DNA of 31,277 nt from Intoshia linei. Its lineage: Eukaryota; Orthonectida; Rhopaluridae. Shown piece by piece: positions 1 through 10,300 of this stretch. The stretch lies in the NCBI GenBank assembly GCA_001642005.1, contig LWCA01000341.1, positions 1 to 31,277 of the forward strand, in the 5' to 3' direction. The position numbers and the translations under genes were made by a program. The stretch's first letter is position 1; each line of letters opens with the position of its first letter. The notes under the pieces were generated by a model that saw only the letters and a program-made list of their open reading frames with translations, did no database searches and had not been told where the DNA came from.

Positions 1-1
1 G

Positions 2-103
2 GCATATAACGAAAAACTTCCATCTGTTACAAAATGTCGACAAATTGTTACTGAGTTGGCAGATAGACATAGTGCTATAAAAAATTGCATTTGTCGACTC
101 TAG
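2..103 (+). other. Open frame entering from the window edge, possible transposon coding remnant
   Basis: A 33-codon frame is open from the left edge to a TAG at 101-103. Its composition looks more like protein than the surrounding AT-rich DNA (it contains KCRQIVTELADRHSAIKN). It lies about 140 bp before a hAT-like terminus at 241-285, so it may be the end of a decayed transposase, but I do not recognise the family. It could also be chance. Confidence 0.2.
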
Positions 104-240
104 TCATAACCCACTTGTATCCTTACGACATTTTTACGCCCCATTATAATTTGTAACAAATATTTCAATGTAATGTCCTAAATTAATTTTTTATGTTTAT
201 ATATTACTGCGCAACAAACTGGAGTAAAAAGTTAAATTTT

Positions 241-285
241 GTGGAATGTGGCCCGCAAGTTAATTAAGTTGGCCACCACTGCTCT
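241..285 (-). mobile_element. hAT-like transposon terminus
   Basis: Read on the minus strand, the segment starts AGAGCAGTGGTGGCCAACTT and continues with a GCGGGCCACA motif. GTGGCCAACTT-type starts are common at the ends of hAT elements. The partner end was not found and is presumably outside the window, so the element is only partly contained here. Confidence 0.4.
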
Positions 286-354
286 AGAATATATTTTAAT
301 GACTATCATTGTAACGATTGGCAGAGACGAACTCAGATAAGTTTATCTTAAATA

Positions 355-585
355 CAGTGTTGTGCACTGATATACGAGCTATTGTGCAAATAATAAATAC
401 TATTGTGCATTCATATACCGACTATTGTGCACTCATATACGGACCATTTTAACTTTTGATTGTATGGCACGGTATTGTATAATGTTATAAAATGGTCCGT
501 ATATGAATGCACAATAGTATTTATATAGTTGCACAATAGTGTTTATATCAGTGCCCAATAGCTCGTATATCTGTGTACAACACTG
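355..585. mobile_element. Fold-back MITE of 231 bp with TA target duplication
   Basis: The segment begins CAGTGTTGTGCAC and ends GTACAACACTG. It is flanked by TA at 353-354 and 586-587, as in Tc1/mariner-type elements. The two arms of roughly 110 bp are inverted copies of each other with scattered mismatches, so the whole element can fold into one long hairpin. Each arm contains degenerate internal repeats built on the words CTATTGTGCA and CATATACGG. It has no coding capacity. A truncated relative lies at 23059-23105. Confidence 0.8.
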
Positions 586-646
586 TAAAAAGATGTCTAA
601 ACCGGTGATCCGAACCTAGCCACGCAGAATACAATTATATGACTAT

Positions 647-965
647 CAGGACGGATTCCAGGGGGTGCAGCAGGTGAAGTTGCACCCCTTAAATTTTTAA
701 AAAAAAATTTTTAATTAATGTTTTGTAAAATAACTGAAAAAGGTTTTAATTTATTAAAACAATATAGATAGAGCATAACATTACATGAACAACGTTTTAA
801 CATGAAATTTGACGCTTTAAAATCAAACTAGACGTCTTGTATTAAAAGAGACGCGCCTAAATAAATTTCGCCTTCGGCGAATTTAAATATATTGCTCGCT
901 CCGCTTCTCAAAATGTTGCTTACTTCGCTCGCACCCCATTAACTAGCCTCTTGGATCCACTCCTG
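647..965 (+). mobile_element. Non-autonomous DNA transposon, family A copy 1
   Basis: The terminal repeats are CAGGACGGATTCCAGGGG at 647 and, on the opposite strand from 965, CAGGAGTGGATCCAAGAGG. Subterminal DNA contains GGTGCAGCAGGTGAAGTTGC. A second copy in inverted orientation lies at 14738-14997 and shares both the GGTGCAG-rich end and the AATATATTTAAATTCGCC block. No open frame lies inside. Superfamily assignment (hAT-like) is tentative because I could not see a clean target-site duplication. Confidence 0.65.
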
Positions 966-3473
966 ATTATAATCACTCTGCAAGTTAGACATCACAAGTC
1001 ATTTATATCAATAGTATATATTCGAATCTCGATTTTATCATAAATATACACTAATTTTTTTAATAATTAAAAGTCAATTTATTACGTTTTTGTCAAATTT
1101 TTAATAGATATTAAATTTGATGGCGTTAATTAGAAATAATTTCAACCATTGCGCAAATATCATTTTTAACTTTATTTTATTTCAGTAAATAATTTAAAAT
1201 TGACAAAATTTTTCATGAACCCCAAAAAACTTATGTGGATCCTATGAGTCCACATGCACCCGTTGGTAATGTTTTCTGTATATTACTTCGTCATGTATCA
1301 TTCAAAAACTCATAATAACAAGAATTGCGAGCATTTTATGGTTTTTTTGAAAAAAATAAATACCGTTAACATTTTCGATAATCGATGTTTTTTTCTTATC
1401 AAAATTTAAGGTTCCCCAAATTTTTACCAATTTCACAGGTGTGCCCTGAAGTAAAAAAGGTTAAAAAACATTGTTCTAGAATCTAGATCAACAGGATTAA
1501 ACTGTATCAGACTATTTATTTTTTAAAATTTAAAGATCAGTAATTTAAAAAAATTTTGATTTTACAAATTTTGTCAAATGAAGTCGTCAATTTCGAATAT
1601 AATTATTTTTTTAAAAACACAGAAAAAGACAAACTTTCAGTAGCATTTGTGTTATATAAGTAAGGATTAACGTTAATTTTATTTAACTAACAATTAAAAA
1701 AAAGTTTACTCAAGGAATCTCTCAAATGGTCTTAAATGTAAATTAAATTTTAATTAAATTTATATTTTCATTTTGATTTAATCAATAATTAATGTTTTAT
1801 TAAATCAGATACCGAAATCAGATTAGAGATATCTAATATTAATATCTTAAAAATATTTTAAAAATAATTTCCAAAAGATATCAACAAAACAAATTAAAAT
1901 AATACGGTTAAATCACAATACATGCGTATGTAAATACTGTCAATTATGATTAAAATTTTAAAATCTAAACTGAATATAGATTAATTAGATATCTAAAGTT
2001 ATCTAATCAGAAAAATTTAATCTTTCATTTCAAATTTTCAAAACATCTTGTATACGAATAGATCTAACTTGGTTAAATCTAATAATTAATTTTCAATCAG
2101 ATTAATTCTATGAAGAGCCGTTATTAAATTTAAAAATTTTAATTTTAAATTATTAAGGTAGGGTGGCGAAATTAGTCCTATCAATATGATTGGAAAATTT
2201 TCATATAACTTCCAATTTTATAAAATTTAAAAAAACTGGCTAATGAAGATAATTATAATTATAATTCTTAAAAAAAATGAGAAAACTAATACTTATCAGT
2301 CTTAAGACAAAATTATATAATTAAAGACAATAATTATAAATCTAATTAATAAACGTAAAAATAAAAAAGCACAATATAACAAAGGGTAAATTGAATAGAA
2401 AACTAAAAATTTTTGATAATTGAAGAATGAATTGTTCACATCGTTGCTTTTGTGTAAATACGATATGCAAAACACTTTAAAATTAAATGCAGTATTGATA
2501 AATTAGTCTGATAGAGTACATGTCGGAGTGAGCTATAAATATTGACTTTGATAGCAATGGGTTAGCTGCGGATTTTTATCTGAGAAGGTTTGATTGAAGC
2601 GTGCGCAAAAGTAATTAATTGAACCTAAAAAAATCAAAATCAAGCAAAATGTAATTATGCAATTTAGAAGTCACTCGGTACGTTTTAAAAATTTCCATTG
2701 TTTTTGATATTTATGGTATAAATGCCGATTTCTGCAGATAAAATTTAAAATTTTCATTCACATTTGCATTGCACATTTGTACAATTAAATTGATCGATTT
2801 CATTTCTTGAGAAAATAAGGTATTATATTTGTTTATAATTAAGATGGCCAAATTATCACGATTTTTTCTTACATGTGTTTGGTTGTTTGAGTTTCGTGGT
2901 TTTTAACGCATATTTAAGGCATGTTATTGGCTTTTATTTTAAGTAATAATGGATATTGATGGATGTGAATCTCTACTTGGCCAATTATTTGTTTTTACAT
3001 TTTTTCAATTTTAGTCAACTTTAAAATTCATTTTATAATAAACTTTACCGCAATTTTGAGAAATTTTACATATTTCAATTGAATTTTTGAATTGTTGATT
3101 CACAGGAATTTCGGTATTTTACTCGTTTATGAAACTGAATTGAAAATCTTTGAAATGGGAATAAATTTTAAATTGTGCAATAATGTATATAGGTAACTGT
3201 TGAAAAACCTGACATAAATAAGAGCAATATTTGACTGTCAATAACTAAAACAATGTGTCCAGATACGGAACATTGCTTATCCGGTAAGACAAATTGTAAG
3301 ATTTTTGATATTAGAAAGTATGAACAACATTGGTAAAGGTAACGAAGTGTTAATAGTACGCATCGTGCATAATCACTAATGCATGATATTAGCGGGTTAG
3401 TGTGACTAGGAGATTACTTTTAAAAATTAACTAAAATTTAGTAAAGAAAATTATCATTAAATAAGCAATCAAC
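966..3473. other. Gene-free AT-rich region upstream of the TGF-beta ligand
   Basis: No coding exon could be supported on either strand. A hAT-like terminus is suggested near 1440-1472: read on the minus strand it is CAATGTTTTTTAACCTTTTT followed by a TTCAGGGCAC motif. The stretch 1500-2440 is featureless AT-rich DNA. The last kilobase presumably holds the promoter and 5' UTR of the ligand gene starting at 3506, but I see no convincing core promoter element. Confidence 0.4.
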
Positions 3474-3506
3474 ATGAAGTGTATTTGGAAGCATACATTC
3501 CAATAA
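3474..3506 (+). promoter_or_regulatory. Upstream mini-ORF overlapping the ligand start codon (TAATG)
   Basis: An ATG at 3474 opens a 10-codon frame, MKCIWKHTFQ, whose TAA stop (3504-3506) shares its last A with the ATG of the main frame at 3506. Both ATGs have A at -3. If both lie in the mature mRNA, ribosomes translating the mini-ORF would stop exactly on the main start, an arrangement suited to reinitiation or translational damping. If the mRNA leader starts after 3474, the mini-ORF is not used. Confidence 0.4.
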
Positions 3507-6500
3507 TGAACATTTTGAAGCAAATGTTCAGTGGCAAGTTTAATATTTGCATTTTATGGATATTGTGGAGTGGTGTAAATTCAATACCTCTTCCAGATAA
3601 ATACAATAAAGATTACCCTTCACCCTCAAATTCAAATCTAAACAATTATTCATATGATAAAGTTGCTAGCCCAAACTTGAATTCAGATTCAGACTCAAAT
3701 TGCACCGATTGTTTAAATCTTAAAATTTTAGAACAACACAGACTTTTAAAAATTAAAAGCGACATTTTGGCAAAATTAAATTTTGTTAATCCACCTGAAA
3801 TGAATATCGATACAATCAACAAAATCATGTCTAGTCCATCCTATAAAACTCTCATTAAAAATGAAAATTATAGGTTTAGACGTAGTTATCATTCCAATTC
3901 ATATGATGTTTACGAGAATGTAAAAACAGGCAACTTGAATAGTACATCTTCAATTTATGACATTACTAAATCTGTTAATAGTGACGTTAAAGTTTCTATA
4001 AATTTTGAATACCCTCCAAAAATGAAAAAAATTATTTTATTTCTTAGAGATGGTAATTATTTGGCATCAATATTTTTACATTTAATATTTAGAAAAATAT
4101 GATGCTGGTGAACAAAAACTTAATTTTGGTGTTTTTTACAAAAATATAAAAAGTATGGTCATCACAAAGGCCGAAATGTACATCAAAGCAATTACTGAGA
4201 TAGAAATACATGACTACATTTTTCTTGATGTTTATGTTTTGATTGCTTCGGATGATGTGACAAAAAAGCAGCAAGCAAAGTTTTTGCAGAGGCATAGGAT
4301 TAATGTCGAAAATTTGGCCCATCCTAATAGTTGGATCAAACTTAATATTGCTAAATTGATGAATCATTGGAATAAGGAAACTAATTCGAAGAACTTTACT
4401 ATTGCAATTACTGGACACGTGCATCAAGATAAATCGCTTTTTACTTTTGATTTGGATTCCGAAATGGTAAATAATATAATTATTAGGGGTGTGAACGAAT
4501 TTTTATATCAAAAATGCACCCCTCCACCATATGAACATTTTGAAAATATTCAATTTGCATCCAATCTTACCTATCAACTGTTAAAAAACCCTGGGGCATC
4601 GCTTCTAAAGTTTTAAACAATATATCGCTCACAGTAACTAATACAGTGGAATCCGCTTATAAGAGACGCATCGGGACCAAGCAATTTGTCCCTTATAACC
4701 GGATTCCACTGTATATGCTAGATCAATTTTTAGTGTAACTATTCTATATTACTATAACAATTCTTCATAGAAACGCACAATCATAAAAATATTTATTTGG
4801 CTGTAAAATTTTAACGCACTTTTGTATACTGTTATATACTGTCCACTATAAGCGGTCAATATCCTATCTGTGATTTATATACAAAACAAGCGTTTATTTC
4901 CGTTCCTAGCTTTTTGTCCCTTATAACCGGTGTCTCTTATAAGCGGATTCCACTTATATGACAATTTTCTTAAAAATATTATTTTAAATATAAAATTTTT
5001 TATATAAATAACTATAAAGATGCGCAAAATTATCGTCTAGCGAATCATGAACGCCTAATTGATAAAAAAACCGATTCCAATGAAAAAACTGAATAAATAA
5101 AAAAAAATATAAATTGAAAATTAATTTTTATGGAAATAATTATTATTATGAAATTTACTATACAAAATAAATTAAATTTTGCTTATTATTCATATTTTGA
5201 AGTGCATGCTCCAGGGTTTTTTTTTAATCCTTTTTATATAATTGTGTATCATTCAACCCCATATTCCACGGGTGAAATTTTTGTATTTTCGCAAAAAAGT
5301 GAAAAATTCACACTCCTAATAATTATACAGTAGTGACATATTAATTGGGCCATATTAGGGAAAAGGTGGTCCGTGTTTAGAAACTTCTCCAGGTTGTTTT
5401 TAGGTTTTATATAGTTCTAAGATAGTGTTTCTCAAATGATACGCAGTCGGCAGCTGAATCTAATTTTTTTTAAATTTTTATTATTTATTTTAATTTAAAA
5501 TTATAAAAATGTCTATACCATTTAAATTTAAATTTCGCCAAACTGAAATTCACTTTCGCCTAGCTGAATTTTATTTTTTCCCAATTGAAATTCATTTTCG
5601 CATTTAGAAAACCTACATTTTCTGATATTTATTATATTTGGATATACAGTGAGGCCTCTCAATACCGCCAATTTTGGTATTTCAATATTTATGGCGGTAT
5701 TATGATTATATCGTTATAGAAACGATTAAACAATAAACATTAAAATAACGAAAAAACGATAATTCAAGTAACCAAAACAATATACCTGAATGAAATTAAT
5801 ATACTATATACTATATACCAGTGATGGCAGCCAACTAAAATTAGGTGTGTTAAATTTAATACTATTTTCAGAAATTTTTTTCTAGTGTGTTTTTATTAAA
5901 AAAATATTAGGTCAATCAAAGCCATTAATTAAGTCGAACAACTGGATGATGGAAAATGAGTTAAAAAAATAATTTTTACATTTATTTAGATTTAAAAAAT
6001 TGATTTTATCATGAATTTTTTCAATTTAGGGAAATATTTTTAATCTTTATTTTTTATATCACGATAGAATATTGATAGTTTATAGTCAAATGCCTTAATA
6101 ATACTAAACATTACAACAAGTCTTCCCGTACACTTGAAATTTAAGGTTAAGTTCATTTAAATACACGGAAAGATCAGTAAAAAACATAAGACTAACAATC
6201 CAATCGTTATTATCTAATTGAGAGTTATCTTTATATTTTAAAAATGTTTTAATTTCTGATAAGCATTTTACAAAGCGCTTAAGAACTTTACCTCTACTGA
6301 GAATTTGATATTGCTGTACATAAGCAGTCCATTAGGTTAGGGCAGCAGTTTCTACACCTTTTATACATTTTACACGGACCACTAAAACGAAAATACTATG
6401 ATAAATTTTAAAAATTACGTTATTATAAATTTAATAATAATAATATTTATTGTATTTTAATTATTAAAAACACTTTACACGGACCGCTACATCTATTGAA

Positions 6501-7014
6501 TTGACTGGTGCTGTCCCGCTGGTTTAGGGAATTTAATTTTTCTCATTTACTCAACATATTTGTTGAGAATTTTTTCAATAATCTCACTTTTATTACAAAG
6601 AATATTCTTTTTTTATATTTTTGATTTTATTTTTAGAAACCCTATATTAAATTAGAAATGAGAGAAGAAGATTCTCATCGAAACAAACGAAATACTGCTT
6701 TAATGTGTGACAAATCTTCCCGTGAACATCGCTGCTGTCGATACGACATGAAAATTGATTTTGCTGAATTTGGTTGGCATTGGATATTATCCCCAAAAAC
6801 GTTTAATGCCAATTACTGCCGAGGAAAATGCCCTTTTTTATATGAGAACAAGTATGCTCATTCAAATATTATTCAAAGAAAAATATCTAAAGTTAAACCA
6901 TGTTGTAATCCCGTCAATTTGGCACCTCTACGAGTGACGTATATCAATGAAGATCATAATGTTGTTGTTGAGGATGTTGCAGATATTATTGTTACAAGAT
7001 GTGGTTGTGGTTAA
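3506..7014 (+). CDS. TGF-beta family ligand of the myostatin/GDF11/activin class
   Basis: Exons are 3506-4052, 4093-4466 and 6637-7014, giving 432 residues. Frame and GT..AG ends agree at both junctions. Residues 1-26 look like a signal peptide (hydrophobic CILWILW core, cut after VNS). A latency propeptide follows, with the family's early CTDC motif at 66-69 and an amphipathic helix behind it. RNKR at 322-325 is the furin site. The 107-residue mature domain has nine cysteines in the order C, CC, CxxxC, CC, CxC, including RCCRYDMKIDFAEFGW and YCRGKCPF, and ends RCGCG. Nine cysteines and RCCRYxxxxDF-xxFGW are the myostatin/activin/TGF-beta pattern; BMPs have seven. The family acts as secreted disulfide-linked dimers on type I/II receptor kinases. 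Orthology (myoglianin versus activin) cannot be settled by eye. An additional RFRR at 123-126 may be a second processing site. Frame between 4467 and 4616 is read-through into intron 2. Confidence 0.93.
4053..4092 (+). other. 40-bp intron 1 of the TGF-beta ligand gene
   Basis: The donor is GATG|GTAATTAT and the acceptor is ATATTTAG|AAAAA. Removing these 40 bases joins G to AA as a Glu codon and shifts from the frame of exon 1 to that of exon 2. It thereby bypasses the stop at 4100-4102 and the in-frame TAA at 4083-4085 upstream of exon 2. The protein on both sides continues a TGF-beta propeptide. Confidence 0.9.
4644..4711. mobile_element. 68-bp Tigger/pogo-like MITE, nearly pure inverted repeat
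   Basis: The element runs from CAGTGGAATCCGCTTATAAG to CTTATAACCGGATTCCACTG and is flanked by TA at 4642-4643 and 4712-4713. CAGTGGAATCCGC-type ends and TA duplication are typical of pogo/Tigger-like mariner relatives. Only about 28 bases separate the arms, so it is close to two terminal repeats fused together. It is non-coding. Confidence 0.8.
4839..4954. mobile_element. Second copy of the CAGTGGAATCCGC MITE family, degraded
   Basis: The right part, TGTCTCTTATAAGCGGATTC followed by CACTT, and the internal TTTTGTCCCTTATAACCGG match the 68-bp element at 4644-4711. The left end, ACTGTCCACTATAAGCGGTC, is a decayed inverse of the right end. It is longer inside than the first copy, so it preserves sequence the first one lost. 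Confidence 0.6.
5647..5718. mobile_element. Short MITE of the CTCTCAATACCGCC family, copy 1
   Basis: It starts TA-CAGTGAGGCCTCTCAATACC and contains an inverted GGCGGTATTATGA about 45 bases on. The same CTCTCAATACCGCC ends bound the much longer element at 20669-21321, so both belong to one Tigger-like family. The right boundary is uncertain. Confidence 0.6.
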
Positions 7015-7241
7015 CTAGAAAATATTAAATTAGCTAATTTCACCTAAATTTAATGTAAAATGTATAAAATATTTTGAATTCAATTTCTATTTGTATCAGG
7101 TCCGAAGCTATCATTATGTGTATCATTATCAGTATGAACTCGAGATATATACTATTTAGAATTTAATTAATATTTTATCAATCGGTATGTATTTGAAGAT
7201 AGTATGACTTTGCCACTAATTTTAAATATTTATGTTTATAA

Positions 7242-7247
7242 AATAAA
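7242..7247 (+). terminator. Poly(A) signal of the TGF-beta ligand gene
   Basis: An AATAAA hexamer lies 228 bases after the stop codon at 7014. It is the best placed hexamer before the convergent IFT140 gene. Cleavage would be expected around 7257-7277, which overlaps the predicted 3' end of the opposite transcript. Confidence 0.5.
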
Positions 7248-7281
7248 TGACGAAAATTCTGTAATAGGTTTTTTAAGAAAA

Positions 7282-7287
7282 TTTATT
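7282..7287 (-). terminator. Poly(A) signal of IFT140
   Basis: TTTATT on the plus strand is AATAAA on the minus strand, 16 bases after the IFT140 stop codon at 7303. This gives a very short 3' UTR and puts the predicted cleavage site within the 3' end of the ligand gene. Confidence 0.5.
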
Positions 7288-7302
7288 ATGAAAAAACTAA
7301 TA

Positions 7303-10300
7303 TTAATTTTCTTCTACTATTTCTTCTGCAATTTCGGATTTTTCAGAGTTAAAATTTTCTCTACTCGGAGGTAAACCCAAATTTAATTTTTTGTGAACCA
7401 GGTTGACAATTTCTGCACTAATATATCGATCCACGTTTAATTTTGGATAATTGAGCATGTCTTTATATATTGCATAGGCTTGTTTAAATTTGGAATGCTG
7501 GCATAAATGACAAATCATGCTACTATATATATCACCTATTCTCACAAATTCATTCATGTCATCAACTTGAAGCAAATGTTGCATATTTTTGATTCCTTCC
7601 ATGTTTACTTCCTTTTTTGATGTATCGAGTAATATTTTTGATTTAATAAATGATGCAATATATTCCATTTTTTGGACAACGTTTTGTAGCATTGTTTCAG
7701 CGTTGGAGTTTGAATTTAGTAAACACTCTTCGTATGTTTTTTTACTTTCGTTCAATGCATCATAAGCATTTTTATAATTTTTGAATTCATCAATTTCTAC
7801 TTGGGCCCGTGAATCGTAATAGCGAGCTAATGATTCGTATGCATTTGCATTTGTATAAAAGGTAATTATTGATTTCATTGTTAATTCATCTTGACTGTTG
7901 TCTATTGTTTGAAGGTAATTTGCCGCCATTAACCAGACTTGTTTATTTTTGGATCTCTTTGCATATGTAATTATTTTGTTTTTTTCACCTGTTCGAACTA
8001 ATGATTTAAATGCTTTTTCTCTTTCACCAGCTAATGTAAATTGTGTAGCAGATAAATCGTAAAGTCCTAAACTATAAATATGAATTAATATATTAATAAT
8101 AATAAATAAATTCAATAAAATTTAACATCAAAATGCCTCTATTCACTATTGTAAATCCTGTAAAGGAATGGTTCAAAAACTTGTTTCCACACGAACCGGT
8201 CATTTCACATTATCTTTTAATTTAAAGTGAATTAATCACACTTAATTTTATTTTGGTAACATTTTTGTAAAAAATTATAAAAACAATTTTGTGATCCCAT
8301 TTTTTTAATTTATTAGAGGTGAATGAGTCAAAAATAAAGTCAAAACTGCACAATCCTAAAAATTGTCATGAATAGCTTAAATTCCAGAAAAAATAAAATT
8401 GTGTACCGGTATTTTGTTTTTTAATGTGATGGTATATAATTAGTATCTGCTTTCGATAAGTAAATTTTTTTGATAAGATGTATAAATTTATGTAAAATAT
8501 AGAATTGATTTTCATAATTACCCTCGATTTTTAGAAAACTTTTCAAAAGTAAGTACAAAATTAGGTTTTAAAACATTTCAATGCAATTTTGATTTTTATG
8601 GCGACAGTTAATTTTACGAATATGTTAAAAATTTTAGAAACCGCGGATAACCGAAATTTCTATAAAATATATAAACCTTGACTAAAAGCTAGTTCACCAA
8701 TTTCATTCATAAATTTTTTCTTGTCTAACTGAGAAAGATTTTGATTTTTTACATTTAAAATTAATTTTTCTGCCAATTCATTATTAAGCCTAACATTATG
8801 GTTTTTACACAATTCAATTGCCTCATAATGTTGACCAGTTTTGGCCAATAAATCGACAGCTTTATCAAATTGCTGATTAGAAGTATAAAAATTAGCACAC
8901 TGTTTAATCATATTTGCATCTGCTGCAGTAAAATCATAAGTCTTTAAAATTGACGTTAACAAGTCATACTGATTATTTCTAAGAGATAAATCTATAGATT
9001 TCGCAAAATGACCTGCTTTATTATAAAGAATAATTGCGCTTTTAATCCCATCCGCTTTAGACGCAAAATAATGTGCAGATTGTATTTGATCCACATGTCT
9101 TGATTTAAGTGCAATAGTAAGCAATTTTTCATCAAATCCATTTTCCTTACAAATTCTCATGGCGGACCCATAAGCTGCAGCTTGTTCAAAAAACTTGACT
9201 GCCTTTTTCGGTTCATCACTTTTTTCATAAAATGAACCCATTTGAAAATCTACCAATCCGCTTTGTTGAGATTTGCACAATTTTTCAGCTTCTTCAATGT
9301 CTCCATTAAAACAATGAATTTTAACAATTGACACATAATCTTCTGCTTTTTCATAATATTCCAGTGCACTTTTTAAATCTCCTCTACTTTCACAATATAG
9401 GGCCCACCATTTGAAAAGTTTTTTATTGTTGCTAGATTTTATGTAATTTTCGCATTCTTCGATATTGTCCATTAGTAATCGGGTAATTTCACGTTCGTAA
9501 CAGTCTGCTTTTTCGTAATATAATATAGCTTTTTGTATATCTCCAATATTTTCATAACTTTTTGCGCATTCAAAATAAACTGTCCGCAATCGTATTCGAT
9601 CAAATTTTTTGGCTATGGCTATGCATTTATCCCATTCGTTTATTGATTTGTAATATTCAATCAAAAGATCATATCGTGAAGCTTGGGTCAAGAATTTTAC
9701 TACTTCTTTTTCCATGTTAAAATGCATTGCCAGTATACCGGCGATAACGTTTGGGTTTTCGTTGTTTTTGATAGATTCATCCAAAGTCATGATAGCATAC
9801 GGCATTACAAGTTTACTCAGACAAAGTCGTGCAATTTTAAAGCGTTTAGACTTGATACACAACTTTGCCATGTTTCTCCATGTACCAGAATTATTTACGC
9901 TTTTTATGGATTTTAAGGCATCTTCAATGTGTCCCGTAGTTAAGTTTACAACAAAATTGAGCATTGATTTGATGGAATCTTCATCTGTTTCATCTACGCC
10001 ATAAAAATCGCTTAAAACATACTTTTTTAATGGCAGGTTTTCATTGTATTCTGTTTTAACGGCTGCGTAATGGATTTTTGAGGCATAATAAATGTTTGGT
10101 ATATTGAGACCGATAGCACTGAAACAGTAATCATCAATGTGAGGTACAATATCATAAAAAACAACATCTCCATTCTTCATAACAAAAAATATGGCACAAG
10201 AAACGTTTGCCACCAATTTTAACAAATTTTCGTCATACTGGGAGATTGTCAGAATTAATACATTTTCGTTGGTTTCATCCCACAGAATATTGGTAACTTG

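Larger units (their letters stand above)
4467..6636 (+). other. Intron 2 of the TGF-beta ligand gene (2170 bp), transposon-filled
   Basis: Donor ATG|GTAAATAAT and acceptor TTTTATTTTTAG|AAACCC are both in phase 0. Splicing here joins FDLDSEM to KPYIKLEM. This reproduces the usual beta-strand just before the furin site and is the only donor I found that keeps frame with the mature-domain exon. The intron carries miniature Tigger/pogo-like elements at 4644-4711, 4839-4954 and 5647-5718. Two copies of a TACACGGACC motif lie near 6370 and 6475, with an inverted GGTCCGTGT near 5369. No other coding exon was seen. Confidence 0.85.

Noticed and set aside
4089-4427. Minus-strand 112-codon frame
   Set aside because: It lies antisense to the ligand's second exon and has no domain character; it is a shadow frame.
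4467-4616. Continuation of the ligand's second exon to a stop at 4616
   Set aside because: A better phase-0 donor (ATG|GTAAAT) lies at 4466/4467, and the residues beyond it do not resemble the family. Joining at 4466 restores the usual strand before the furin site.
5130-5333. 67-codon plus-strand frame in ligand intron 2
   Set aside because: The composition is simple Ile/Phe/Tyr-rich as expected from random AT-rich DNA, with no splice or family support.
5369-6485. Possible transposon bounded by GGTCCGTGT and TACACGGACC motifs
   Set aside because: The inverted match is only about 9 bases, there are two candidate right ends, and no target duplication was seen.
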